Notes under the pieces: generated by a model
What the model saw: the letters and a program-made list of their open reading frames with translations, nothing else
Told to the model about the DNA's origin: nothing
The model's database searches: none
Translations under genes and position numbers: made by a program
Part shown: piece by piece, positions 41,852 to 50,551 of the stretch
Layout: each line of letters opens with the position of its first letter
How positions within the stretch are numbered: position 1 is the stretch's first letter
Assembly (NCBI GenBank): GCA_003233055.1
Contig: QIKP01000039.1
Coordinates: 62,001-126,000, forward strand
Length of the DNA stretch: 64,000 nucleotides
Direction: 5' to 3'
Source: Planctomycetaceae bacterium
Lineage (GTDB): Bacteria > Planctomycetota > Planctomycetia > Pirellulales > Lacipirellulaceae

Positions 41852-42164
41852 TTAGCTTTCGATCCGATCCCGCCAGTACCCGGGACGACGATGCAGGTGG
41901 GCGATCGCAATGCCCAAGACGAAATCCCGTCGGATCAAGTAGACGAAACCGTAAGGAAAACCATCGATCCGATGAGTGACGTGTTCCGTGGAGATACTCA
42001 GGCCATCGTTCAGGGTACCTGGTAATCTGACGCTGTGCAGACACAACCTCCTCTTGGAATCTCGCAGCAATCGAGAGGCTACGTTCCTCATACCACACCG
42101 TGGATCGCCTAGCTTCGACGATTGCCTCGGGGTGAAACTCAAAATGATATCGGTCTCTCGCCAC
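41852..42164 (-). pseudogene. ParE/RelE-type toxin broken by a frameshift
   Basis: Reading leftward from 42164, the frame gives a normal ParE N-terminus (FEFHPEAIVEARRSTVWYEE, ARFQEEVVSAQRQITRYPER, PEYLHGTR). The conserved C-terminal half (IDGFPYGFVYLIRRDFVLGI, HLHRRPGYWRDRIES) continues only in the +1 frame, ending at 41852. The switch falls at about 41975-41985 (near GGAACACGTCAC on the minus strand). One extra base, or two lost, explains it. The start overlaps the end of the antitoxin gene, as usual for these pairs. A sequencing error is the alternative. Confidence 0.82.
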
Positions 42165-42402
42165 GGATCATTTCCCAAGCTTCTTTCGACGGAATGGTCT
42201 TCACGCGCCCGCTGTCGATGTCGTCAATGCGTTTCGCGATCTCGGCATCCCAGGCCGCTTCGACTTCGTCGGCCGGCTCACGAGGTCCGTGATCGATCTC
42301 CGAACCCGAAAGACTCTGCTCAATCGCGGTCACGACGACAACCCGATCTTCGGGGGATAGTTGGAGCGCCGACGCGATGACTTGCTGAGGGGTCGATTCC
42401 AT
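42139..42402 (-). CDS. Addiction-module antitoxin (PF09720-like)
   Basis: 87 residues from the ATG at 42402 (MESTPQQVIASALQLSPEDR) with AAAGGTAG upstream. The pattern LSPEDRVVVVTAIEQSL and DEVEAAWDAEIAKRIDDIDS then GRVKTIPSKEAWEMI is that of the putative addiction-module component family paired with ParE toxins. It overlaps the toxin start by about 25 nt. The antitoxin is intact while the toxin is frameshifted, so the module is probably inactive. Confidence 0.85.
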   Translation of the reverse strand: MESTPQQVIASALQLSPEDRVVVVTAIEQSLSGSEIDHGPREPADEVEAAWDAEIAKRIDDIDSGRVKTIPSKEAWEMIRGERPISF

Positions 42403-42485
42403 GGGGGCTACCTTTGAGTGGGTTGGATCGACCCAATATAGCAAGTGGAGTTCCGCCCTGTCAAAGTTTCGTAGAAAACCGCCAC

Positions 42486-42860
42486 TCACCAAGGCCCGCG
42501 AACGTAGTACGTGCCGAAGTTGGTCGTGTCGTGCGGCCATCGCGGGAGTCGCTTGAAATTGCCCCCCCCCATGCCGCCGGCACCTGGATAGTTGCGGCCA
42601 AACTGGTGGTCGATTCGCGAGATACGCGAACTGCCGACGCCCCAGCCCCAGTTGGTTTGCAAGTTGGCCGTCGGCGGGACGACGAGCGCCACCGGCTGGC
42701 CATAAGCGGAGTGGGCGTACTGTCCGTGCCAGTTGTAGTTTTGCGCCCGGGTCAGCGGCCACATGTAACCTGCTTCGATAGCCTTCGCCTTCTCGGCAGC
42801 CAGGGTTGCGGCAAACATCGCCACTGCCATCGCGGTGATTCGGATAGTCTTCAGCATCAT
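42486..42860 (-). CDS. Small secreted protein, unknown
   Basis: 124 residues with a signal peptide (MMLKTIRITAMAVAMFAATL to AEKAKA). The mature part is rich in Tyr, Trp, Asn and Gly (GYMWPLTRAQNYNWHGQYAH, FGRNYPGAGGMGGGNF). GGGAG precedes the start. No family recognised. A second small secreted Tyr/Trp-rich protein is encoded just upstream (43027), so the two may belong to one envelope function. Confidence 0.7.
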   Translation of the reverse strand: MMLKTIRITAMAVAMFAATLAAEKAKAIEAGYMWPLTRAQNYNWHGQYAHSAYGQPVALVVPPTANLQTNWGWGVGSSRISRIDHQFGRNYPGAGGMGGGNFKRLPRWPHDTTNFGTYYVRGPW

Positions 42861-42918
42861 TAGGGGCTCCCTGCTTGTCTCTTTTGGATGGATAGTTTTC
42901 TTAATAATTCAACCGCCG

Positions 42919-42966
42919 GTCCGCCACGCGGGCCGCGTTCGCCTCGCACTCACGGACGGCGTGGCC
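42919..42966. repeat. REP-like palindrome, family A, degenerate pair
   Basis: GTCCGCCACGCGGGCC on the left and CGGACGGCGTGGCC on the right are diverged inverted units of family A. They lie between the two small secreted-protein genes. Confidence 0.5.
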
Positions 42967-43026
42967 ATCCGACGGGTGAGATGGCGTCTCTACCCTCGCT
43001 CTATCGAAGTAGAGGCGAAGATGGCA

Positions 43027-43419
43027 TTAAAAACCGATCGACGGGGCGCCGCAGCAGAGGTCTTTCCACCAGCCGCCACCAGTTCGGTAGCGAACATTCG
43101 TGCGCGTCCAACCCGCTCCTTGGTTGTAGCTGTACCAAGAGCGATCGTGGCGATAGAGGTATTCGTGGGGATAGAAGGGCTGGTAGGTGCCATACATGTG
43201 GCCCACTCTCTCGGGCACAGGCATCGGCGAGACATTCATCTCTGCCGGCACTCCGCCTGGGCCAGGGCCAACATACTGATTGTAAAACAAGTCTTTGGAA
43301 TGCTGGTAGCTGATCCTCCGCTTCCCTTCCCAACCATAGTCAGCTTGAGCGGTCGGCAGGCTTTGCCAAGCGATCGCGGCAACGACCGCCAAAGAAAACA
43401 TTCGGGTAAGGCAAGACAT
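43027..43419 (-). CDS. Small secreted protein, unknown
   Basis: 130 residues from the ATG at 43419, with GAGGAGC 9-10 nt upstream. Signal peptide MSCLTRMFSLAVVAAIAWQS to TAQA. The mature part is rich in Tyr, Trp, Gly and Arg (FYNQYVGPGPGGVPAEMNVS, PFYPHEYLYRHDRSWYSYNQ) with a CC near the C-terminus. No family recognised. It precedes the 124-residue secreted protein on the same strand. Confidence 0.7.
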   Translation of the reverse strand: MSCLTRMFSLAVVAAIAWQSLPTAQADYGWEGKRRISYQHSKDLFYNQYVGPGPGGVPAEMNVSPMPVPERVGHMYGTYQPFYPHEYLYRHDRSWYSYNQGAGWTRTNVRYRTGGGWWKDLCCGAPSIGF

Positions 43420-43811
43420 GATGGCAAGCTCCTCTGCGGGGTGAGCTGATTTCCAAAGGGGGGGCCGTGGGGGATGTCGACGTTTCTGGGTCGGCACTCC
43501 AAGCCCAGGAATTATCTGGGCAAAAAAAGTGCCCCATCGACCGGCGGGTTATTAATGCTGAAACGAGTACTGTCCGATTGCTAGTCAGGACGAACTGTAA
43601 CAAGGTTGCTCCGTACGGCATGGCATCGGACCATGCGGGCCCTACGGGTGAATCTTTATTTGCCAGCTGTAACAGTTGAACTTATTGCAAGCATTCCCGG
43701 CCTCCCAACAGGCTGGGAGCATCGCCGCCCGACCGCTATAATCCCAATTTCCCACAAACCTTAACGCCGATACCTATCGGCCTACAGTCCCTCTCCTCGG
43801 AGCATCCCACA
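43420..43811 (+). promoter_or_regulatory. Intergenic stretch with candidate top6B promoter
   Basis: About 390 bp without a recognised gene. A perfect TATAAT at 43737-43742 lies 70 nt before the top6B start. A hairpin CTCCCA/TGGGAG (43702-43719) occupies the place of the -35 box, and no good -35 hexamer is visible there. Expression may therefore depend on an activator or another sigma factor. Confidence 0.4.
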
Positions 43812-45890
43812 TTGGCTACGTCTTCCCGCAAGAAAACCGTGAATCGCAGCGAGACCAATGGTTCCGCGCCGAAGCGCAAGAAGGTCCAACGCCGCAGCAC
43901 GGCCCAGGCGATGGCGGCCAGCCAGAAGGAAATCTCGGTCAGTGAGTTCTTCGCCAAGAACCGCCACCTCCTTGGGTTCGACAATCCCCGCAAGGCACTG
44001 CTGACCACCATCAAGGAGGCGGTCGACAACTCGCTCGACGCCTGCGAAGAGGCAGGCATCCTTCCCGAGGTTTGGGTTCACATCGAGCAAGCCGGCCCGA
44101 ACCGCTACAAAGTCGGCATCCAAGACAACGGCCCCGGCATTCTCAAAAAGCAGATCCCGCTCATCTTTGGCAAGCTCCTCTACGGCTCCAAATTCCACCG
44201 CTTGCGCCAAAGCCGCGGGCAACAAGGCATCGGCATCTCGGCCGCCGGCATGTATGGCGTGCAGACGACCGGCAAACCGGTGAAGATCATCTCCAAAGTC
44301 TCCGTTCGGAAGCCGGCGCACTACTACGAAATCCAAATCGACACCAAGCGGAACGTCCCCAAGATTCTCAATGGCAAAGGAGAGGGCGTCGACATCCCGC
44401 CCGGTGAAAAGGGAGCCGCCTACATCAAAAAACATGGCATCGAATGGGTCGATCAGCCCCATGGCACGCGCGTGACCATCGAACTCGAAGCAAAGTTTGT
44501 GCGCGGGCGCGGCAGCGTTGACGAGTACCTCCAGCAGACCGCCATCGCCAATCCACACATCTCGCTCCACTACCTCGACCCCGAGAACTACGAATACGAG
44601 TACATGCGGAGCACCGATGTGTTGCCCCCCGAGGCGAAGGAAATTAAACCGCATCCGTACGGTGTCGAAGTCGGTCGCCTCGCACAAATGATCGAAGAGT
44701 CCGACACGATGAGCGTGGCGGAATTCTTTCGCACTCGGTTTTCACGCATCACGCCAGGCATCGCGAAGAAGTTATGCCAAGGGGCGTCGACTACGATGCG
44801 CACCAATATCCGCAAACTCGACCGGACACACGCCGACAAAATTCATCAGACGATTCAAACGACCAAAATCTCCCCTCCGACCACCGACTGCATCTGCCCT
44901 ATTGGAGAAGACCTGATTCTCAAGGGACTGCATCACGTCGTGCCGGGCGAGTTTTACGCCGCTGCGACGCGGCCCCCTTCGGTCTATCGTGGCAATCCGT
45001 TTCAAATTGAAGTCGGCCTTGCCTATGGCGGTGCGGCGGCAACGCAGAACGTGACCATGGATCTCCTGATGGAACTCTTGGAAGAGACCGACACACGCAC
45101 CGTCCGGCAATTCCTCATCCACACCTTCAATGGACTGGGGGGCGATGGGGCTGACAAGATCGTCAAAGCAGCCACCCTCAAGACACGGCAAAACCCGAGA
45201 GGACTCAAGCCGAAGGAACGCGAAAAACTGTTCCAGGCGATGAAAAACGTCAATGTGGCCGAAGGGCAGCAGATGGAGGTCATGCGCTACGCCAATCGTG
45301 TGCCGTTGCAGTTCCAGCAATCGGGCTGCGCCGTCACGCAAACCGTTCTTGGCACCAACTGGCGAGGCTACGGACTGAGCCAATCACGCGGTGCGATGCC
45401 CAAGGGGCCGGTCACACTCATGGTCCACATTGCGAGCGTTTGGGTGCCGTTCACCAGCGAAAGCAAAGAGGCAATCGCCAGCTACCCTGAAATCCAAAAG
45501 GAAATCCGCCTCGGCCTGCAAGCCGTTGGGCGGAAGCTGGGGATGTTCTTACGCCGCCGCCTGAAAGTCAAGCAACAAAGCGACCGACGCGAAATTTTCA
45601 TGCGTTACCTCAAGGAAGTCTCCGGCGCAGTGAGCGAGATCAACGGCGCGCCGAAGGACGAACTGTACGACCAGCTTCTCAAGGTCGCCAAGAAAGTCAC
45701 CGCCGACGCCGACATGCAAATCGACGACCGAGGCCGACGCGTCGAAGACGATCCAACGCAGCTCGACCTTGGCGAGAACACATTGATCGTCGACCCAGCC
45801 GACCACGAAGCGGCGATCAATCGGGTAGCGGTGGCGGATGAATTGGAGGCGGATGGGGAAGAAGAGCATGAAGAGTACGAGGAGGAGTGA
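43812..45890 (+). CDS. top6B: DNA topoisomerase VI subunit B
   Basis: ATPase subunit of the type IIB topoisomerase. 692 residues, starting at TTG 43812. Basic N-terminal extension (1-38), then the GHKL ATPase fold: [14 protein letters not shown] (N box), [30 protein letters not shown] (ATP lid) and [13 protein letters not shown]. The helix-two-turn-helix ([16 protein letters not shown]) and transducer domain ([18 protein letters not shown]) follow. An acidic tail ends [10 protein letters not shown]. The A subunit lies 0.8 kb downstream. Topo VI is archaeal and plant in origin and only sporadic in bacteria. Confidence 0.96.
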   Translation: MATSSRKKTVNRSETNGSAPKRKKVQRRSTAQAMAASQKEISVSEFFAKNRHLLGFDNPRKALLTTIKEAVDNSLDACEEAGILPEVWVHIEQAGPNRYKVGIQDNGPGILKKQIPLIFGKLLYGSKFHRLRQSRGQQGIGISAAGMYGVQTTGKPVKIISKVSVRKPAHYYEIQIDTKRNVPKILNGKGEGVDIPPGEKGAAYIKKHGIEWVDQPHGTRVTIELEAKFVRGRGSVDEYLQQTAIANPHISLHYLDPENYEYEYMRSTDVLPPEAKEIKPHPYGVEVGRLAQMIEESDTMSVAEFFRTRFSRITPGIAKKLCQGASTTMRTNIRKLDRTHADKIHQTIQTTKISPPTTDCICPIGEDLILKGLHHVVPGEFYAAATRPPSVYRGNPFQIEVGLAYGGAAATQNVTMDLLMELLEETDTRTVRQFLIHTFNGLGGDGADKIVKAATLKTRQNPRGLKPKEREKLFQAMKNVNVAEGQQMEVMRYANRVPLQFQQSGCAVTQTVLGTNWRGYGLSQSRGAMPKGPVTLMVHIASVWVPFTSESKEAIASYPEIQKEIRLGLQAVGRKLGMFLRRRLKVKQQSDRREIFMRYLKEVSGAVSEINGAPKDELYDQLLKVAKKVTADADMQIDDRGRRVEDDPTQLDLGENTLIVDPADHEAAINRVAVADELEADGEEEHEEYEEE

Positions 45891-45971
45891 GCAGGAATTG
45901 TTGGCATCCAACGTGGGAATCGGATAAGATAGGCATGGAGTTTTGTTCCCAGGAAAGCAGGAGTAAACGTG

Positions 45972-46142
45972 ATGAAATGCATTACGATTGATAAAGAGCT
46001 TCTGGAGCGATCCGATGATTTCTCGGACGACATCGAACTATGCGATAGCGCTGAAAATGTCATTGCAAAAGTGCAGCGATCGACTCCATGGAACGACCCC
46101 GACAATTGGATTCAACTAACGCCAGAGTTGAGCGATGATTAG
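45972..46142 (+). CDS. Small acidic protein, unknown
   Basis: 56 residues, MKCITIDKELLERSDDFSDD to LTPELSDD, with GGAG 9-10 nt before the ATG. It is strongly acidic and has no membrane segment or recognised family. It lies 81 bp behind top6B on the same strand. It could be an antitoxin-like partner of the following 134-residue protein, but nothing in the sequence proves this. Confidence 0.55.
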   Translation: MKCITIDKELLERSDDFSDDIELCDSAENVIAKVQRSTPWNDPDNWIQLTPELSDD

Positions 46143-46185
46143 TGTTCTCGAAACTGTTCGGTCGCCTTTGGAATGCGAGCGAAGA

Positions 46186-46202
46186 GTCTCACGCGAAGGC
46201 GC
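46186..46202 (+). repeat. Left arm of inverted repeat flanking a small cassette
   Basis: GTCTCACGCGAAGGCGC matches the reverse complement of 46644-46660 at 15 of 17 positions. The two arms enclose the 134-residue gene between top6B and top6A. Confidence 0.6.
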
Positions 46203-46223
46203 AAAAAAGAATTGGGGAGTTTC

Positions 46224-46628
46224 ATGGGTGCTGACAATCGGCATTTCATCGGATATCACAACACCGAGAAAATGGGGCGGCCACTCGAGCCGGCCACTGC
46301 GTCGCGAGTGCTCACCAACAAGTCAACAAAGCGATTCGAGGGCCACCTTATCTGGATGATCGCCGGAGAAGGTTCGAAGCCAAGGAAATACTCTTTGTGC
46401 AGCCTCTTTCGCGTGACCGAAACGGGCGACACAGGCGACGACTCGCTGAGACACTTTGCGCAAGGGCAAGGAACATGTTTCGATCCCCCTATCGCCCTCA
46501 CGTCACTGGACTGGTTCGACGACCTGAGAAAGGCGATGAATAGTTTTCAGTTCGGCGTATCGGAACTCAAGGAGGAAAAGCTGATCGAAAAACTCGTCAC
46601 CATCGCGAATGTGGAAGCGCTGCCGTAA
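46224..46628 (+). CDS. Hypothetical protein inserted between topo VI genes
   Basis: 134 residues from the ATG at 46224 (MGADNRHFIGYHNTEKMGRP) with GGGGAG 5 nt upstream. A mixed alpha/beta domain includes EGHLIWMIAGEGSKPRKYSL and CSLFRVTETG; the last 40 residues are helical. No family recognised; the GYHN...W-x-IAGEG pattern faintly recalls small PUA/EVE-like domains, which is only a guess. It is AT-richer than the topo VI genes and is bracketed by inverted repeats, suggesting a later insertion. Confidence 0.65.
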   Translation: MGADNRHFIGYHNTEKMGRPLEPATASRVLTNKSTKRFEGHLIWMIAGEGSKPRKYSLCSLFRVTETGDTGDDSLRHFAQGQGTCFDPPIALTSLDWFDDLRKAMNSFQFGVSELKEEKLIEKLVTIANVEALP

Positions 46629-46643
46629 CGTCTCTGCGACTCC

Positions 46644-46660
46644 GCGCCTTTGCGTGAAAC
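46644..46660 (-). repeat. Right arm of inverted repeat flanking a small cassette
   Basis: GCGCCTTTGCGTGAAAC, the inverted partner of 46186-46202, lies 22 bp before top6A. The surrounding phrase (CTCTGCGACTCCGCGCC before it) resembles a dispersed repeat I recall from other planctomycetes. Confidence 0.6.
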
Positions 46661-46681
46661 AAAATCACAAACCAAACCATC

Positions 46682-47839
46682 ATGCCTCAAAAACGCCCCT
46701 CGAAAATCGTTCGTGCTCCCAAAAAGCCGGTCAAACTCTCGCCTCGTGACAAGAAGACCATGGCGTCGCTGGTGGGGCTAGCCGACGGGGTCGTCAAGGC
46801 GGCCAAGGGGCGGCGCGATCCTTATGTCGATATCCCCAGCCGGACCCTCTCCAACGTCCGCTACTCCGCCCGCAAGCGGATCATCGAAATGGGGAACGGC
46901 AAAAACCGCCGGCAACTGTTCGACCTCTCCCAGGCGAAGTCCTACATGCGGACCATGCTGGTCGCCAGCGGCTGCAAGCAACTGCTCGACCAAGGCAAGA
47001 CAACCAGCCTTCGAGGTCTCTATTACATGCTCAAGCATACGATTGAGAAGACCAAGGAAAACACGTTCGACGAACAGAACGAGTGCGATACCATCATTGA
47101 AGACGTCGAAGTGCTGCTCACATCGATTCGCGAGGAGCTGCATCTGTATGCCGAAAATCGTGGGGCAATGGTCGGCAACATCACGCTCATCGATCGGGGC
47201 GATACGATCAATTGCAGCCGGATGGGGTCGGGAGGCTATGCGATCCCGTCCATTGTTGAGCCCGAGGTGATTGAACTCGACCGCAAGAAGTGCGACGCCA
47301 AGTTCATCTTGCATGTTGAAAAAGGAACGGTCTGGCAGCGATTCAACGAAGATCGGTTCTGGGAGATTCACAACTGCATCCTTACCCACGGCGCGGGCCA
47401 GCCGCCGCGCGGCGTGCGACGAATGCTCAACCGGCTGCACCATGAGCTGAAGCTGCCAGTCTACTGCGTCTTGGATAACGATCCGTGGGGATACTACATC
47501 TACAGTGTCATCAAACAAGGCTCGATTAACCTCGCGTTTGAGTCGGGCCGGATGGCGATTCCTGAAGCGAAGTACCTCGGCCTGCGGAGCATCGACTACG
47601 ATCGGTGCGACTTGGCCGAGAGTGTGAAAATTGCGCTGACCGATACCGATCGCAAGCGGGCCAAGCAGATTGGCAAATACCCTTGGTTCGAGAAAAAACC
47701 AAAGTGGCAAACGGAAATCAAGCGAATGCTAAAAAACGACTTTAAGCTGGAAGTCGAATCACTCATCTCGAAGGACATCAGCTACGTCACGGAGGTTTAC
47801 GTACCCGAACGGCTTGAGGCGCAAGATTGGCTCGATTGA
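46682..47839 (+). CDS. top6A: DNA topoisomerase VI subunit A (Spo11-like)
   Basis: DNA-cleaving subunit of topoisomerase VI, 385 residues. The winged-helix/CAP domain holds the catalytic tyrosine in TTSLRGLYYMLKHT (Y114/Y115). The Toprim domain has its glutamate in LHVEKGTVWQRFNED and the acidic pair in VLDNDPWGYYIYSVIK. The C-terminus ISKDISYVTEVYVPERL is family-typical. With Top6B it would form an A2B2 enzyme that decatenates and relaxes DNA. Separated from top6B by two small genes; all on the plus strand. Confidence 0.96.
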   Translation: MPQKRPSKIVRAPKKPVKLSPRDKKTMASLVGLADGVVKAAKGRRDPYVDIPSRTLSNVRYSARKRIIEMGNGKNRRQLFDLSQAKSYMRTMLVASGCKQLLDQGKTTSLRGLYYMLKHTIEKTKENTFDEQNECDTIIEDVEVLLTSIREELHLYAENRGAMVGNITLIDRGDTINCSRMGSGGYAIPSIVEPEVIELDRKKCDAKFILHVEKGTVWQRFNEDRFWEIHNCILTHGAGQPPRGVRRMLNRLHHELKLPVYCVLDNDPWGYYIYSVIKQGSINLAFESGRMAIPEAKYLGLRSIDYDRCDLAESVKIALTDTDRKRAKQIGKYPWFEKKPKWQTEIKRMLKNDFKLEVESLISKDISYVTEVYVPERLEAQDWLD

Positions 47840-48347
47840 GGCTTGTTACCCAGCTGCGGAAGAACTGGTTAGAATGAAGAGCTGATCCACCCAAGGCACT
47901 CCGGCACGTGAAGATCGGTCTGAACTGCGTCTATTTCGGGATTTGCGGGCTGCTCTCACAGCGATCTCGGCGCCCATTCTATCCCGCTTCCTTTTCCCTC
48001 AAGGAGCTGATGCCCACCTCGCGGGCGTCGCCTTCGCCCTCATAGCGCCAGCGATGACGCTAATTTGGTAGGCGAGTTATTCTGTACCACCATACCGCGC
48101 GAATCAGATGGCAAAACGCTGGCGATTGCGGCGGCGACTCTGCCGATTAAAAAGCCTGCAGCCAGCTCCGCTGACTTTGCCGAGTAGGCAAATCAAGCCG
48201 TGTGCTACCTTCATGAATGTTCTGTAAATCGTGCCGGCTCATGTAGCCGGCATCCCCGATTTTCGGTACGATCAGTTGAGTTCGCCCCGACTCTGCTACG
48301 CCTGCTGATCCTCCCCATCCGCATCTTCCTAACGACTTGCATTTTTT
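47840..48347. other. Intergenic stretch, possible gene remnant and hairpin
   Basis: About 500 bp without a supported gene. A 49-codon open stretch ending at TAG 48185-48187 (ANLVGELFCTTIPRESDG, TLAIAAATLPIKKPAASSAD) reads protein-like but has no start and may be a fragment. A perfect hairpin TGCCGGCT/AGCCGGCA with a 5-nt loop lies at 48232-48252, about 95 bp upstream of the GH57 gene. Confidence 0.4.
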
Positions 48348-50537
48348 ATGAGTTCTTCGCTTCGGCTCCTCCTGATCCTGCACAACCATCAGCCGATCGG
48401 CAACTTTGATGGCGTTTTTGAGCAGGCGTACCAAGATAGTTACCTGCCTTTCCTCGACGTCTTCGAGCCTTACGAGTCACTTCGCATCGCGCTGCACACG
48501 AGCGGATCGCTCATGGAATGGCTCGACGCAAACCACCCAGAGTACGTCAACCGACTTGCAGCATTGGTGGCGGCAGGGCGGCTCGAAATCATCGGCGGGG
48601 CTTACTACGAGCCGATCCTGACGATGATCCCCCCCCGCGATCGGGTGGGGCAGATCACTTCCTACACGAAGTGGCTTAACCAGCGACTCGGTGCGGACGT
48701 GCAGGGGATGTGGATGCCGGAACGGGTTTGGGAACAATCGCTCACCAGCGACCTTGCGACCGCGGGGATTCGTTACACGGTGCTGGACGACTTCCATTTC
48801 AAGAATGCCGGCTGGAGCGAAGACCAACTCCATGGCTACTACACGACCGAAAACGAGGGGAAGCTCCTGAGCGTTTTGCCCGGCAGCGAGCGGCTCCGGT
48901 ACACGATTCCATTCGCCGAGCCCCACGAGACGATCGACTATCTCCGTGGCATCGCCGAAGCACAGTCCAATGCGATCGTGGCCTTTGGCGACGATGGAGA
49001 GAAGCTCGGCACGTGGCCCGACACGCACACGCATGTCTACGAGAATGGCTGGCTCCGGCGGTTCTTCGACGCCTTGGTGGAAAATGGTGATTGGCTTCAC
49101 GTCACGACGCCAAGTGAGGCGCTCGCGTCGGTGGCCCCTCTCGGGAAAATCTACATCCCGGAGGCAAGCTACCGTGAGATGACCGAATGGTCTCTCCCTG
49201 CTAAACAACAAGAGCGGTTCGAGGAAGTGAAGCACCAGTACGCTGGCGAGAATCTCTGGGAGCCGGTGACACCCTTCGTACGTGGCGGGTTCTGGAGAAA
49301 CTTCAAGGTGAAGTATCCCGAGACGGACGAAATGTACTCGCGGATGATGATGGTCAGCCAGCGTCTGGAGGAACTCCGTGAGGCAGGCGAGCAAAGCCCT
49401 CTCCTCGACGAGGCTCAAACCGAGCTCTATCGCGGGCAGTGCAATTGTAGCTATTGGCACGGGGCGTTTGGCGGCGTTTACCTGCCCCACCTTCGCAATG
49501 CCATTTACCAGCACTTAATCGCCGCTGAAAATCTCCTCGACGAGTATCAGGGCCGAGGCGTCGAGGCGGAGGGATGGGTGGAGCTCGATGCGGCGGACTA
49601 CAACCTTGATGGCCGGCAAGAGATTCGGCTCGCGAGCAATCGGCTTGTCGCGCTCGCCGCTCCAGCACGTGGCGGGTCACTCTACGAACTCGACGTTCGA
49701 TCCATCTGCCACAACCTGCTCGCCACGCTCGCCCGCCGGCCCGAAGCGTACCACCGCAAGGTGCTTGCCGGTCCGACCGAAAATAACTCGGATATGTCGA
49801 GCATCCACGACCGGGTCGTTTTTAAGCAGGAGGGTCTCGACAAAGAGGTCGTTTACGATAGCTACCTCCGCAAGAGCCTCGTCGATCACTTCTTTGATCT
49901 CGACGTGTCGCTCGACGCGATCACAACAGGCGAGTACCGTGAGCAGGGCGACTTTGTCTCGGGGCAATTCGATGCCAAGCTACGGCGAAGCCCCGACCGG
50001 ATGCAACTGATGATGTCGCGCGATGGCCATGTCGACGGTTCGCCAATCCGGCTCACGAAGGGCATCACGCTTGAAAAAGGGGGCAGCGAGCTGGAAGTCG
50101 CCTACCTCATTGAGGGCCTTCCAAACGATCAGCCCTTCCATTTCGGCGTCGAATTCAACTTTGCCGGCCTTCCAGCCGGCGCGGACGACCGGTACTTTCA
50201 CCAGGGCGATGGACAATCGATCGGCCAGCTTGGCGAACGCCTTGATCGGATGGATATCGAACGCCTTCACCTGACCGACGAGTGGCTCGGCATCGACTGC
50301 GGACTCTCCGTCGATCGGCCGACTTCGATCTGGACCTTCCCCGTCGCCACGGTCAGCCAATCGGAAGGGGGTTTTGAGTTAGTCCACCAATCGGTGGTCC
50401 TCCTTCCCCACTGGATCCTGCAAGCTGACGAGCAAGGCCGCTGGAGTGTCAAGATCCGCCTGTCGATCGACACCTCCATGGCCGAAGAGCGGAGGAACGA
50501 ATCGAAGGAGCCGTTGGCGGTAGGGAGTGGGCAGTAG
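48348..50537 (+). CDS. GH57 family alpha-glucanotransferase/amylase
   Basis: 729 residues; no signal peptide, so cytoplasmic. GH57 catalytic domain: LLILHNHQPIGNF (conserved HNHQP), GGAYYEPIL, WMPERVWEQ (nucleophile Glu) and FGDDGEKLGTWP (acid/base Asp). A DUF1925-type middle region and DUF1926 C-terminal beta domain follow, the layout of Thermococcus 4-alpha-glucanotransferase rather than GH57 branching enzymes. It probably remodels glycogen-like glucan. It converges on bioD with a 14-bp gap. Confidence 0.93.
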   Translation: MSSSLRLLLILHNHQPIGNFDGVFEQAYQDSYLPFLDVFEPYESLRIALHTSGSLMEWLDANHPEYVNRLAALVAAGRLEIIGGAYYEPILTMIPPRDRVGQITSYTKWLNQRLGADVQGMWMPERVWEQSLTSDLATAGIRYTVLDDFHFKNAGWSEDQLHGYYTTENEGKLLSVLPGSERLRYTIPFAEPHETIDYLRGIAEAQSNAIVAFGDDGEKLGTWPDTHTHVYENGWLRRFFDALVENGDWLHVTTPSEALASVAPLGKIYIPEASYREMTEWSLPAKQQERFEEVKHQYAGENLWEPVTPFVRGGFWRNFKVKYPETDEMYSRMMMVSQRLEELREAGEQSPLLDEAQTELYRGQCNCSYWHGAFGGVYLPHLRNAIYQHLIAAENLLDEYQGRGVEAEGWVELDAADYNLDGRQEIRLASNRLVALAAPARGGSLYELDVRSICHNLLATLARRPEAYHRKVLAGPTENNSDMSSIHDRVVFKQEGLDKEVVYDSYLRKSLVDHFFDLDVSLDAITTGEYREQGDFVSGQFDAKLRRSPDRMQLMMSRDGHVDGSPIRLTKGITLEKGGSELEVAYLIEGLPNDQPFHFGVEFNFAGLPAGADDRYFHQGDGQSIGQLGERLDRMDIERLHLTDEWLGIDCGLSVDRPTSIWTFPVATVSQSEGGFELVHQSVVLLPHWILQADEQGRWSVKIRLSIDTSMAEERRNESKEPLAVGSGQ

Positions 50538-50551
50538 CCGACGAGCACCCT

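Noticed and set aside
40636-41910. 424-codon open frame on the minus strand
   Set aside because: It is the reverse complement of the repetitive YTV gene; its His/Leu/Asp-rich repeats mirror the Arg/Val/Cys repeats of the real protein.
48147-48434. 95-codon minus-strand frame upstream of the GH57 gene
   Set aside because: It overlaps the GH57 start antisense, has no ribosome-binding site and no recognisable domain.
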